Part shown: positions 32,998-41,564 of the stretch, one piece after another
How positions within the stretch are numbered: position 1 is the first letter of the stretch
Layout: every line of letters begins with the position of its first letter
DNA from: PALSA-1006 sp964532405
Lineage (GTDB): Bacteria > Pseudomonadota > Gammaproteobacteria > Burkholderiales > Gallionellaceae
Direction: 5' to 3'
Assembly (NCBI GenBank): GCA_964532405.1
Contig: CAZHIC010000016.1
Location: 1-57,272 of the forward strand
Length of the DNA stretch: 57,272 bases
The notes under the pieces: model-generated
The model's input: the letters and a program-made list of their open reading frames with translations, nothing else
Told to the model about the DNA's origin: nothing
Databases searched by the model: none
Program-made: the position numbers and the translations under genes

Positions 32998-35205
32998 ATG
33001 ACAACCAGTACAGTGGCAGCGCCCAAGTTTTGTGAGGGTATTCAACATTTCGGCAAGGCCTGGGAAGGCTATTCTCTGCACGCCAAAGCGGCTGTCATCA
33101 AGGAAGGCCATGCGGCGATCACCGATCCCCGCGCGCCGGATGCGGTGTATCAAACGCTGTTGATGGCCGATGCGCTGCGCTATCTGACGCTGCAAACCTG
33201 CGGCGCTAAAGGCTCCGGCCATCCGGGCGGCTTTGCCAGCAGCGCCGAGGCCTATGCCTCGCTGGTGATGCTGGGTCACACCAATATCGTCACCGAGGTG
33301 GGCCACCATGCGCCCGGTTTCTACAGCGCGATGTTCCTCGACACTTCGCTGGAAGAGATGGGCATCAAGACGGTAACCGACCTGATGGCGCGCTTCCGCG
33401 AGAAACATGGTCTGCTCGGTCATTTGTCCGGCGCGATTCCGGGCCTGCTGGCTCCCGCCGGTCCGCTGGGTCAGGGCCAGCATTTCGCGATGGCGGGTGC
33501 GCTGTTGTATCCTGGCAAGTTGTTCCCGGTCACCATCGGCGACGGCGGTATGGGCGAACCGTACGTGCTCAATTCGATGATGCACTTCAATACCGCTTAC
33601 CCCAAGGTGACCAACTTCCTGCCGACGCTGATCTGGAACGGTTACAGCCAGGAACACCACTCGATGGTGTCGCGCTTCACCAATCAGGAGATGATCGCCT
33701 ACTGGAAGGGTCACGGTTTCAAGGAGGTCGTGCTGGTCGACGCCAAGGAATTTGACGACACGAATCAAGTCAGCGCCTATGCGGACAGCTCTTACTTCTC
33801 GCACAAGCAGCGTCTGGCCTTTGCCGCCGCCGTGTTGGCGGGTGTGGACAAGGCGGCCAAGTCCGCTCTCGGTGGCACACTGACCGCCTTCATCATCAAG
33901 CAGATGAAGGGCACCGGTGTGCATACCGTGGGCGCCAAGTCGCACAACCTGTATCCGACCGACAGCCTGGACAAGCCGCACATGATCGAAGGGTTGCAGC
34001 GCCGTGCGTTGAGCCCCGAAGCATGGGCCATCGTGCGCGAGAACTTCGTGCGTGCCGGTGGCGGCCCTGCTGCCAAGACCGCGGTCACCGAACACGTATT
34101 GGAGCTGGCACCGCTGGGCAAGCTGCCGCTGCACGATTTCGCCAAGAGCGAGAAGGCCGTGCCGGCCACCGCGATGGGCGCACTGGCGGCCTATGTGGGC
34201 ACCAGGGACAAGCGTTTCGTGGTGAGCAATGCGGACGGCAACGAGGCATCTGCGATGAAGAACATCAACGATGCGTTGAAGATACGCCATCCGACCGTCG
34301 ACCCGCTGTACAACCAGGAGCCGGAAGGGCAGGTGTATGAGCCGCTGAACGAAGATGCCTGTGCCGGACTGGCAGCTGCGTTGTCGCTGTTCGGTTCGCG
34401 CGCGCTGTGGTTGTCCTATGAGAGCTTTGCGATCAACGGCTGGCCTATCGTGCAGACCGTGGCGCAGGCGATGGCCGAACTGCGCCGCAAGACACCCTCC
34501 GTCGTCACGATGTTCACGGCGGGCGCGCTGGAGCAGGGGCGCAACGGCTGGACGCATCAGCGCCCGGAGATCGAGAACTATTTCGCCGCGCAGATGCGCA
34601 ACGGCAACACCTATCCGCTGTTCCCGTGCGATGCGAATGCGATCCAGGTGGCCTACGATTACGCGACCAACAGCTTCAACAAGTGCATGGTGATCATCGC
34701 GTCCAAGAGCCCGCTGCCGGTTTACATGAGCGTGGATGAAGCCAGGCACGCGATGGAAGAAGGCGCGGCGACCATCTATGAGAGCAAGGCTGGCAGCAAG
34801 GGCAAGGTCGTTTTCGGCGTGACTGGTGACATGATCTTCCTGCCGGTATTCGAGGCCAAGGATAAGCTGGAAGCGGAAGGTTACCAGGTGCGTATTGTGG
34901 CGATCGTGAATCCGCGCCGCCTGTATCGTCCCACCGACATTTCGTGGGACACCGTATCCGAGCCGGACAACAAGTTCATGGATGACGCGCATTTCAACGC
35001 GCTGTTCGATGCGGATGTGTTGCTGGCCGTGAGCGGCGGTCCGAGCGCGGTACTGGAGCCCGTGCTGCTGCGCACCCGTGCCGCAAAGCGTGACACCTTT
35101 GCGTGGAAGCGCGGCGAAACCACCGCCAGCCCGACCGAGATCATGGAGTTCAACGGCCTGACCGGCGAGGCGATGGCGAAACGAGTCCAGGCTTTGCTGG
35201 GCTAA
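32998..35205 (+). CDS. TPP-dependent phosphoketolase/transketolase-like enzyme
   Basis: The 735-residue protein starts at ATG 32998 after AAGGGGTAAGGA. The TPP/Mg site is GDGGMGEP (about 180) followed 30 residues on by WNGYSQEHHS. An early CGAKGSGHPGG, then SHNLYPTDSLDKP, SNADGNEASAMKNI and LWLSYESFAINGW, follow the order of phosphoketolase domains. It lacks the phosphoketolase hallmark GDGEAETGP. Similar proteins have been labelled transketolase-like or xylulose-5-phosphate-acting (recalled). It acts on a ketose or 2-keto compound through TPP; the substrate is unknown. It heads the kinase-GlcDEF locus. Confidence 0.75.
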   Translation: MTTSTVAAPKFCEGIQHFGKAWEGYSLHAKAAVIKEGHAAITDPRAPDAVYQTLLMADALRYLTLQTCGAKGSGHPGGFASSAEAYASLVMLGHTNIVTEVGHHAPGFYSAMFLDTSLEEMGIKTVTDLMARFREKHGLLGHLSGAIPGLLAPAGPLGQGQHFAMAGALLYPGKLFPVTIGDGGMGEPYVLNSMMHFNTAYPKVTNFLPTLIWNGYSQEHHSMVSRFTNQEMIAYWKGHGFKEVVLVDAKEFDDTNQVSAYADSSYFSHKQRLAFAAAVLAGVDKAAKSALGGTLTAFIIKQMKGTGVHTVGAKSHNLYPTDSLDKPHMIEGLQRRALSPEAWAIVRENFVRAGGGPAAKTAVTEHVLELAPLGKLPLHDFAKSEKAVPATAMGALAAYVGTRDKRFVVSNADGNEASAMKNINDALKIRHPTVDPLYNQEPEGQVYEPLNEDACAGLAAALSLFGSRALWLSYESFAINGWPIVQTVAQAMAELRRKTPSVVTMFTAGALEQGRNGWTHQRPEIENYFAAQMRNGNTYPLFPCDANAIQVAYDYATNSFNKCMVIIASKSPLPVYMSVDEARHAMEEGAATIYESKAGSKGKVVFGVTGDMIFLPVFEAKDKLEAEGYQVRIVAIVNPRRLYRPTDISWDTVSEPDNKFMDDAHFNALFDADVLLAVSGGPSAVLEPVLLRTRAAKRDTFAWKRGETTASPTEIMEFNGLTGEAMAKRVQALLG

Positions 35206-35213
35206 AAACATTA

Positions 35214-35305
35214 GTCCACGAAAGACACGAAAGCACACGAACAAAGGCAAAAAACAAACATCAGTTTTTGTAGTTTTGTTCGTGCTTTTCGTGTCTTTCG
35301 TGGAC
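35214..35305. repeat. 92-bp hairpin element (TCCACGAAAGACACGAAA type)
   Basis: The two ends are inverted copies: the outer 19 bases (GTCCACGAAAGACACGAAA and its complement) are perfect, and pairing continues with small gaps to about 31 bases. It lies between the TPP-enzyme and kinase genes and could attenuate or process the transcript. The same word family occurs widely between proteobacterial genes (recalled). Confidence 0.85.
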
Positions 35306-35335
35306 AAAAGTATTTAAGGTTTTAAGGAAGTTCAC

Positions 35336-36676
35336 ATGTCAGAAACCAAGATCATCGTGCTGGATGACGACCCTACCGGCTCGCAAACGGTGCACGGCTG
35401 TCTGCTGCTGACGCGTTGGGACAAAGATACATTGCGAGCAGCGATCATGGATGCCTCGCCGCTGTTCTTTGTGTTGACCAACACCCGCGGCATGGCGGCC
35501 AATCCTGCGGCGGATATCACCCGCGAGGTATGCCATAACCTGAAGCTGGCATTGGCCGAGCTGAAGAACAGCGGACGCGACATCAATCCCATTCTGGTGA
35601 GCCGTTCAGACTCGACGCTGCGCGGTCACTACCCGGTGGAAACCGATGTGATCGCGGAGGAACTGGGGCCGTTTGATGCGCACTTCCTGGTGCCGGCGTT
35701 TTTTGAAGGCGGCCGCATCACCCGCGACAGCGTGCATTATCTGATAGTGAACGGCAAAGAGACGCCGGTGCATGAGACCGAGTTCGCACGCGACTCGGTG
35801 TTCGGCTATCGCCACAGTTATCTGCCGGATTATGTGGAAGAGAAAACGGGCGGACGTATCCAGGCGGATCGGGTCGAGCGATTCCTGTTGAGCGATGTGC
35901 GCGGCGACAGCCTGCCGCGCCTGATGCAACTGCAAGGCAATACGTGCTGTGTGGTGGATGCCGAGGCACAGGCTGACTTGAATCATTTCGCAGAGCAGTT
36001 GCGCATAGCGGCCGGACAGGGCAAGCGTTTCCTGTTCCGCAGCGCGGCCAGCCTGCTCACCGCGCTGGCGCGCTTGCCGGGTCAGCCGGTGGCAGCGCAG
36101 GACATGGCGAAGTATGTCAGGGATGGTCGCCCGGGCGCGGTGATCGTCGGTTCGCACGTCAAGAAGACCACGTTGCAACTCGAACAGTTGCTCAAGATGC
36201 AGAGCATTACACCTATCGAAGTTCATGTAGAGCAATTGCCTGCCCATCGCGATGCAGTGCTGGCGGAGATCATCCGTCACTGCGAGCAGAGTCACGCGGC
36301 CGGCAATACACCTGTCGTTTTCACCAGCCGTCTGGAAAAGGCATTTCCCGATCAGGCGACGCGGCTGGCGTTGGGCGATATGGTCTCCGGCTTTCTGATG
36401 GACGTGGTGCGAGCGCTGCCCAGGACTTTGGGCTTTCTGATCAGCAAAGGCGGCATCACTTCAAATGATGTATTGAGCTCGGGTCTGGCGTTGCACACAT
36501 CGAGAGTAGTCGGACAGATTTTGCCGGGATGCTCGGTGGTATGCTGCCCCGCCGACCATCCGCGTTACCCGAATCTACCGGTGGTTATCTTTCCCGGCAA
36601 TGTCGGTGATGATCAGGCGTTGGCAACGGCCTATAGCAGACTGACTGGGCATAAAGTCGAAACAGGGCCTGTTTGA
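35336..36676 (+). CDS. four-carbon acid sugar kinase family protein (DUF1537)
   Basis: The 446-residue protein matches the DUF1537 (OtnK/DtnK-like) family. The N-terminal substrate domain has VLDDDPTGSQTVHGC, FVLTNTRGM, VSRSDSTLRGHYP and VPAFFEGGRITRDS. The C-terminal nucleotide domain has LGFLISKGGITSNDVL and the final FPGNVGDD. Known members phosphorylate erythronate, threonate or related acids. Its place between a TPP enzyme and GlcDEF is unusual and suggests a small sugar-acid intermediate in glycolate/glyoxylate metabolism; the substrate is not known. Confidence 0.9.
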   Translation: MSETKIIVLDDDPTGSQTVHGCLLLTRWDKDTLRAAIMDASPLFFVLTNTRGMAANPAADITREVCHNLKLALAELKNSGRDINPILVSRSDSTLRGHYPVETDVIAEELGPFDAHFLVPAFFEGGRITRDSVHYLIVNGKETPVHETEFARDSVFGYRHSYLPDYVEEKTGGRIQADRVERFLLSDVRGDSLPRLMQLQGNTCCVVDAEAQADLNHFAEQLRIAAGQGKRFLFRSAASLLTALARLPGQPVAAQDMAKYVRDGRPGAVIVGSHVKKTTLQLEQLLKMQSITPIEVHVEQLPAHRDAVLAEIIRHCEQSHAAGNTPVVFTSRLEKAFPDQATRLALGDMVSGFLMDVVRALPRTLGFLISKGGITSNDVLSSGLALHTSRVVGQILPGCSVVCCPADHPRYPNLPVVIFPGNVGDDQALATAYSRLTGHKVETGPV

Positions 36677-36845
36677 TTGCCTGCAAACTCTGTTTTTGAG
36701 AAAAACCAGTTACAGCAAGCCTTGCAAGGCGTTGCCGACGTTTCAGAGCTACCCCGCAACGCTAACCAACTAAATTTGTTCGACTTTTAACCGGGCACTA
36801 ATGTTATGCGGCCATGGAATAGCTTGCTATTTCGCTGACAAAATT

Positions 36846-38300
36846 ATGGAAAAGCATGAACTGATAAAACAGATGTTGGAGATACTCCCGGCGGACGCAG
36901 TGCTGTTCGAGCAGGAAGACCTCAAGCCTTTCGAGTGCGACGGCCTGTCGGCTTACCGTCAGGTGCCGATGACGGTGGTGTTGCCCGAAACCGAACAGCA
37001 GGTGCGCGAAATTTTGCTGCTGTGCCGCCGCGAGAATGTACCGGTGGTGGCGCGCGGCGCGGGTACGGGTTTGTCGGGAGGAGCGCTGCCGCTTTCCGAC
37101 GGCGTGTTGCTCAGCTTGTCCAAGTTCAAGCGCATCCTGTCGCTCGATCCGCTCGCCCGCATCGCCCGAGTCCAGCCCGGCGTGCGCAACCTGGCGATTT
37201 CCGAAGCGGCCGCGCCGCACGGCCTGTATTACGCGCCCGACCCGTCCAGCCAGATCGCGTGCTCGATAGGCGGCAACGTCGCGGAGAATGCCGGAGGCGT
37301 GCATTGCCTGAAGTACGGTTTGACCGTGCATAACGTGCTCAAGGTGCGCGCCTGCACGATGGACGGCGAGCTGCTGGAGATAGGCTCGGAAGCACTCGAT
37401 ACTCCCGGCTACGATCTGCTGGCGCTGTTCACCGGCAGCGAGGGTATGCTGGGTGTGATTACCGAGGTGACGGTCAAGCTGCTGCCCAAACCCGAACTCG
37501 CCCGGGTGGTGATGGCGGCATTCGCCACCGTTGCGGAGGCGGGCAATGCGGTGGGCGAGATCATTGCCGCGGGCATCATCCCGGCCGGTCTGGAGATGAT
37601 GGACAGACTGTCGATCAAGGCGGCGGAAGATTTCGTGCACGCCGGTTATCCGCTGGATGCCGAAGCGATCCTGCTGTGCGAGTCGGACGGCACGCCGGAA
37701 GAAGTCGCCGAGGAAATCGCCAAGATGCAGGCGATACTCTCGCGCTGCGGCGCGACCTCGTTGCGCACCTCCGCGAATGAAACGGACAGGCTCAGGCTGT
37801 GGGCCGGGCGCAAGGCCGCCTTTCCCGCAGTGGGACGGCTGTCGCCGGATTACTACTGCATGGACGGCACGATCCCACGCCGTGAACTGACCCATGTGCT
37901 GCGCCGCATCGACGAACTGTCCAGGGAATATGGTCTGCGGGTGGCCAACGTGTTCCATGCCGGCGACGGCAATCTGCATCCGCTGATCCTGTACGACGCC
38001 AACCAGCCCGGCGAATTCCACCGCGCCGAAGAACTGGGCGGGAAAATTTTGGAGCTGTGCGTGGAGGTGGGCGGCACGATCACCGGCGAACACGGTGTCG
38101 GCATCGAGAAGATCAACCAGATGTGCGCGCAGTTCAAGGAGACGGAGTTGCAGCATTTTCGCGAAGTGAAGCAGGCCTTCGATCCGTCCGGTCTGCTCAA
38201 TCCCGGCAAGGTGATCCCCACCCTGCGGCGCTGCGCCGAGCACGGTCGCATGCATGTGCATCATGGGCAGGTAGCGTTCCCTGACCTGCCGCGTTTTTAA
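36846..38300 (+). CDS. glcD: glycolate oxidase FAD subunit GlcD
   Basis: The 484-residue FAD-linked oxidase starts at ATG 36846. The FAD-binding PCMH domain contains VVARGAGTGLSGGALP, DPSSQIACSIGGNVAENAGG and GSEGMLGVITEVTVKLLP. The C-terminal domain has VFHAGDGNLHP and GTITGEHGVGIEK. GlcD oxidises glycolate to glyoxylate with GlcE and GlcF at the inner membrane. Length and motifs match E. coli GlcD. A D-lactate dehydrogenase is the closest alternative, but the following GlcE and GlcF genes support GlcD. Confidence 0.92.
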   Translation: MEKHELIKQMLEILPADAVLFEQEDLKPFECDGLSAYRQVPMTVVLPETEQQVREILLLCRRENVPVVARGAGTGLSGGALPLSDGVLLSLSKFKRILSLDPLARIARVQPGVRNLAISEAAAPHGLYYAPDPSSQIACSIGGNVAENAGGVHCLKYGLTVHNVLKVRACTMDGELLEIGSEALDTPGYDLLALFTGSEGMLGVITEVTVKLLPKPELARVVMAAFATVAEAGNAVGEIIAAGIIPAGLEMMDRLSIKAAEDFVHAGYPLDAEAILLCESDGTPEEVAEEIAKMQAILSRCGATSLRTSANETDRLRLWAGRKAAFPAVGRLSPDYYCMDGTIPRRELTHVLRRIDELSREYGLRVANVFHAGDGNLHPLILYDANQPGEFHRAEELGGKILELCVEVGGTITGEHGVGIEKINQMCAQFKETELQHFREVKQAFDPSGLLNPGKVIPTLRRCAEHGRMHVHHGQVAFPDLPRF

Positions 38301-38321
38301 AAAAATAAAAAAGCGAATGTA

Positions 38322-38348
38322 GGGTGGGCAAGTATTACCTGCCCACCC
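38322..38348. repeat. GGGTGGGCA hairpin between glcD and glcE
   Basis: GGGTGGGCA (38322-38330) and TGCCCACCC (38340-38348) form a perfect 9-bp stem with a 9-base loop. It is followed by AATTTAAATTTT. It could be a partial terminator or stability element inside the glc transcript. Confidence 0.7.
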
Positions 38349-38385
38349 AATTTAAATTTTAGTATTTTCAGAAGACCGATAAACA

Positions 38386-39444
38386 ATGCAAGACATCATC
38401 AAACAACTCAGTCACACCGTGCGTGCCGCCGCACGCGAGCGCCTCCCCTTGCTCATCCGGGGGTCGGGCAGCAAGTCGTTCTACGGTCGCGCCGTGCAGG
38501 GTGATCTGCTGGACGTGACGCCGTATCGCGGCATCGTCTCCTATGAACCTACCGAGCTGGTGTTGACCGCGCGCGCCGGCACGCCGCTGGACGAGATCGA
38601 GGCGGCACTGGCGGCGCGGCGGCAGATGCTGCCGTTCGAGCCGCCGCATTTCGGCCCGGGTGCGACACTGGGCGGCTGTGTCGCCAGTGGGCTATCCGGC
38701 CCGCGTCGCGCCTATGCGGGCGCGGTGCGCGACTACGTGCTGGGTGTGCGCATGCTGGACGGCAACGGCGAAGATTTGCGCTTTGGCGGCCAGGTGATGA
38801 AGAACGTCGCCGGCTACGACGTGTCGCGCCTGATGGCAGGTTCGCTAGGCACGCTGGGTCTGTTGCTGGAAGTGTCGCTGAAGATCCTGCCGCTGCCAGC
38901 CGAAGAACTGACTTTGCGTTTCGCTATGACCGAGCGCGATGCGCTCGCCACCATGAACCGCTGGGCGGCGCAGCCGCTGTCGCTGTCCGCCACGTGTTAT
39001 CACGATGGCGTGCTGACCGTGCGCCTGTCCGGCGCCTCCGCCGCGATCAAGTCGGTGCGGCAGAAACTTGGCGGCGAAATGGTGCAGGATGCGGGCGATT
39101 TCTGGACGGGTGTGCGCGAACAGCGCAGCGATTTTTTTCAGACTACAGAAAACCTGTGGCGCTTGTCTGTGCCTTCCGCCGCAGCGGCTGCCGATTTGCC
39201 GGGCAGGCAATTGATCGAATGGGGCGGAGCGTTGCGCTGGCTGGCGAGCGATGCGTCACCCGCGAACATACGCGCTGCGGCGGCGGCGCTAGGCGGACAC
39301 GCGACGCTGTTTCGCAGCAACCAATCCAATGACGAGCCGTTCCAGCCGCTGACCACACCGTTGCTGGCAGTGCACCGGCGGCTGAAGCAGAGCTTCGACC
39401 CGCACGGGATATTCAACCTCGGCCGTATGTATCAGGAGTTCTAA
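38386..39444 (+). CDS. glcE: glycolate oxidase subunit GlcE
   Basis: The 352-residue protein has an FAD-binding PCMH domain (RGSGSKSFYGR, GPGATLGGCVASGLSGPRR, FGGQVMKNVAGYDVSRLM). The short C-terminus ends with SFDPHGIFNLGRMY. This is the truncated GlcD-like architecture of GlcE. It works with GlcD and GlcF in electron transfer from glycolate to quinones. The gene is 5 bases from glcF. Confidence 0.92.
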   Translation: MQDIIKQLSHTVRAAARERLPLLIRGSGSKSFYGRAVQGDLLDVTPYRGIVSYEPTELVLTARAGTPLDEIEAALAARRQMLPFEPPHFGPGATLGGCVASGLSGPRRAYAGAVRDYVLGVRMLDGNGEDLRFGGQVMKNVAGYDVSRLMAGSLGTLGLLLEVSLKILPLPAEELTLRFAMTERDALATMNRWAAQPLSLSATCYHDGVLTVRLSGASAAIKSVRQKLGGEMVQDAGDFWTGVREQRSDFFQTTENLWRLSVPSAAAAADLPGRQLIEWGGALRWLASDASPANIRAAAAALGGHATLFRSNQSNDEPFQPLTTPLLAVHRRLKQSFDPHGIFNLGRMYQEF

Positions 39445-39449
39445 GCGAC

Positions 39450-40688
39450 ATGCAAACCAATCTCATCGATGCTTACAGAAATACGGCTGACGGCATGGAA
39501 GCCGAATCCATTTTGCGTGCCTGCGTGCATTGCGGATTTTGCATCGCCACTTGTCCCACCTACCAACTGTTGGGCAACGAGTTGGACAGCCCGCGCGGGC
39601 GTATCTATCTGATAAAGGAGATGCTCGAAGGCGCGGAGGTGACCGATAAAACCATGCTGCATCTGGATCGTTGCCTCACCTGCCGCTCCTGCGAGACCAC
39701 CTGCCCGTCCGGCGTGCAATACGGCCGACTGGTCGACATCGGCCGCGCGATCGCCGAAGAAAAAACCGGTCGCAGCATGTGGCAGGGCATGCAGCGCTGG
39801 CTGCTGCGCGCGGTGTTGCCGCGCACCGCCCTGTTTAATTTTCTGCTGGGGCTGGGCCGATTATTCCGTCCTGTGCTGCCGGGTGTCATTGCAAGAACGA
39901 TCCCTGTTGCTCGCCCGGCAGGGCCGCGCCCCACAACACTTCATGCCCGCACGATGCTGGTGCTGGAAGGTTGCGTGCAGCCCGGTCTGGCGCCCGCTAC
40001 CAACGCGGCTGCGGCACGCGTGCTGGACAGGCTGGGTATCAGCTTGTTGAATGCGCAACAAGCCGGCTGCTGCGGCGCGGTCAGCTATCACCTGAACGCC
40101 CATGCCGACGGGCTGGACTACATGCGCCGCAACATCGACGCGTGGTATCCCTATGTAGAACAAGGCGCGGAGGCGGTGGTGATGACCGCCAGCGGCTGCG
40201 GCGCGATGGTCAAAGAATACGGTCATTTGTTGCGCGATGATGCCGCCTATGCTGTGAAGGCTGCGCGCATCACCGAACTGACCCGCGACCTGAGTGAGAT
40301 ACTCGCCGCAGAAAAAGATCGGTTGATGCCTCTGCTGACGGCAGCTCATCGCGGCAAGGCGGCATTCCATTCGCCCTGCACCTTGCAGCACGGGCAGAAG
40401 ATCGTCGGCGTGATCGAGGAGCTGCTGACCTGGGCGGGATACGAGCTGACTCCGGTTGCGGACAAGCATCTGTGCTGCGGCTCTGCGGGCACCTATTCGA
40501 TTCTGCAGAAGGACTTGTCGCAGCAGTTGCTGCGCAACAAGCTGGGCGCGCTGCAAAGCGGGAAGCCGTCGCAGATAGTCACCGCCAACATCGGTTGCCA
40601 GTCACATCTGCAAAGCGGCACCGATATTCCGGTGCGGCACTGGATAGAGCTGCTGGACACAGCTCTTATCGATACGGTCAATATATAA
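39450..40688 (+). CDS. glcF: glycolate oxidase iron-sulfur subunit GlcF
   Basis: The 412-residue protein has two 4Fe-4S motifs: Cys25/28/31/35 (CVHCGFCIATCP) and Cys75/78/81/85 (CLTCRSCETTCP). Two CCG domains follow with AGCCGAVSYHL and KHLCCGSAGTYS. It passes electrons from GlcDE to the membrane quinone pool. It is the last gene of the locus. Confidence 0.95.
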   Translation: MQTNLIDAYRNTADGMEAESILRACVHCGFCIATCPTYQLLGNELDSPRGRIYLIKEMLEGAEVTDKTMLHLDRCLTCRSCETTCPSGVQYGRLVDIGRAIAEEKTGRSMWQGMQRWLLRAVLPRTALFNFLLGLGRLFRPVLPGVIARTIPVARPAGPRPTTLHARTMLVLEGCVQPGLAPATNAAAARVLDRLGISLLNAQQAGCCGAVSYHLNAHADGLDYMRRNIDAWYPYVEQGAEAVVMTASGCGAMVKEYGHLLRDDAAYAVKAARITELTRDLSEILAAEKDRLMPLLTAAHRGKAAFHSPCTLQHGQKIVGVIEELLTWAGYELTPVADKHLCCGSAGTYSILQKDLSQQLLRNKLGALQSGKPSQIVTANIGCQSHLQSGTDIPVRHWIELLDTALIDTVNI

Positions 40689-40791
40689 TCCGGAATTCTG
40701 GAGATACAACTTGCGCGCGCCACTTTCAGTCTGATGGCGGCGGGGGTGATGTTTTCTTCTATCACGCGGAGTATCAGAACGACTAGAAAAA

Positions 40792-41562
40792 ATGAGAAAT
40801 CCGGCATTGCGATTGCAAAATTTCCTGGGCACGCAGGGACTGTTCGTGCGCGACAGCGCGGCGCTGGTGGGGCGGGTGCTCTACGCGCTGCCGTTGGTGG
40901 TCAAGTGGCCGGTGCGCAGGGCGCTGCTCAAACAGCTCTATTTTACCGGCATTCAATCGGTGGGGCCGATCAGCGTGATGGGCTTTTTGGCGGGGCTGAT
41001 TATGGTGATGCAGGTCAGCAATCTGGTCGGGCGCAACGAATTGCTGACCTTGCAGGTGTTGATCTGGACCGTGGTGCGCGAGCTGGGGCCGTTGCTGACG
41101 GCGATAGTGATCGTCGGGCGCAGCAGCTCGGCCATCGCCAGCGAACTCGCCGCGATGCAGGTGAATGGCGAGATCAAAAGTTTGCGGCGCATGGGCATTT
41201 CGCCTGTTTCTTATCTGGTGGTGCCGAGAGTGCTGGCGATGACGATCACCAGTGCGGTGCTGACGTTCTACTTTCAGGTCGTCGCTATCGGTACCGGCAT
41301 GGTGGTGACCGCGTGGAATATCGATGTCTCGCTGATCGGCGAGGTCGGCCACTTTTTCGAGATGCTCAGTTTTCTGGAGATATTTGCGGCGCTGCTGAAA
41401 AGTATCTGTTTCGGTATGTTGATGTCGGTAGTGCCCTGCTATTATGGCCTGACAGTCAAACGCGCCATGACCGAGATACCGGTCGCCGCGTCACGCGCGG
41501 TCATGCGCAGCCTGCTGGCCGTGTTCGCGTGCGACGGACTGATCACGGTGCTGGTTTTTTAG
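40792..41562 (+). CDS. mlaE: MlaE family ABC permease
   Basis: The 256-residue protein has five to six hydrophobic segments and MlaE landmarks: GIQSVGPISVMGFLAGLIMVMQ, TVVRELGPLLTAIVIVGRSSSA, AAMQVNGEIKSLRRMGISP and CYYGLTVKRAMTEIPVA. MlaE with an MCE protein and MlaF ATPase moves phospholipids between the membranes. It is followed by an ATPase-like gene and an MCE gene, so this is a second-type Mla operon. The gene symbol reflects family, not proven orthology. Confidence 0.9.
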   Translation: MRNPALRLQNFLGTQGLFVRDSAALVGRVLYALPLVVKWPVRRALLKQLYFTGIQSVGPISVMGFLAGLIMVMQVSNLVGRNELLTLQVLIWTVVRELGPLLTAIVIVGRSSSAIASELAAMQVNGEIKSLRRMGISPVSYLVVPRVLAMTITSAVLTFYFQVVAIGTGMVVTAWNIDVSLIGEVGHFFEMLSFLEIFAALLKSICFGMLMSVVPCYYGLTVKRAMTEIPVAASRAVMRSLLAVFACDGLITVLVF

Positions 41563-41564
41563 CG

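Noticed and set aside
32983..35307. 774-codon open frame on the minus strand
   Set aside because: It lies opposite the TPP-enzyme gene, has no family features and reflects GC-rich codon usage; the plus-strand protein carries all motifs.
36804..38264. 486-codon open frame on the minus strand
   Set aside because: It is antisense to glcD and reads as low-complexity His/Arg/Gln-rich protein, typical of a shadow frame.
40734..41564. Open frame continuing upstream of the ATPase-like gene
   Set aside because: It overlaps the MlaE permease in another frame and is not family-like; the real start is the ATG at 41565.
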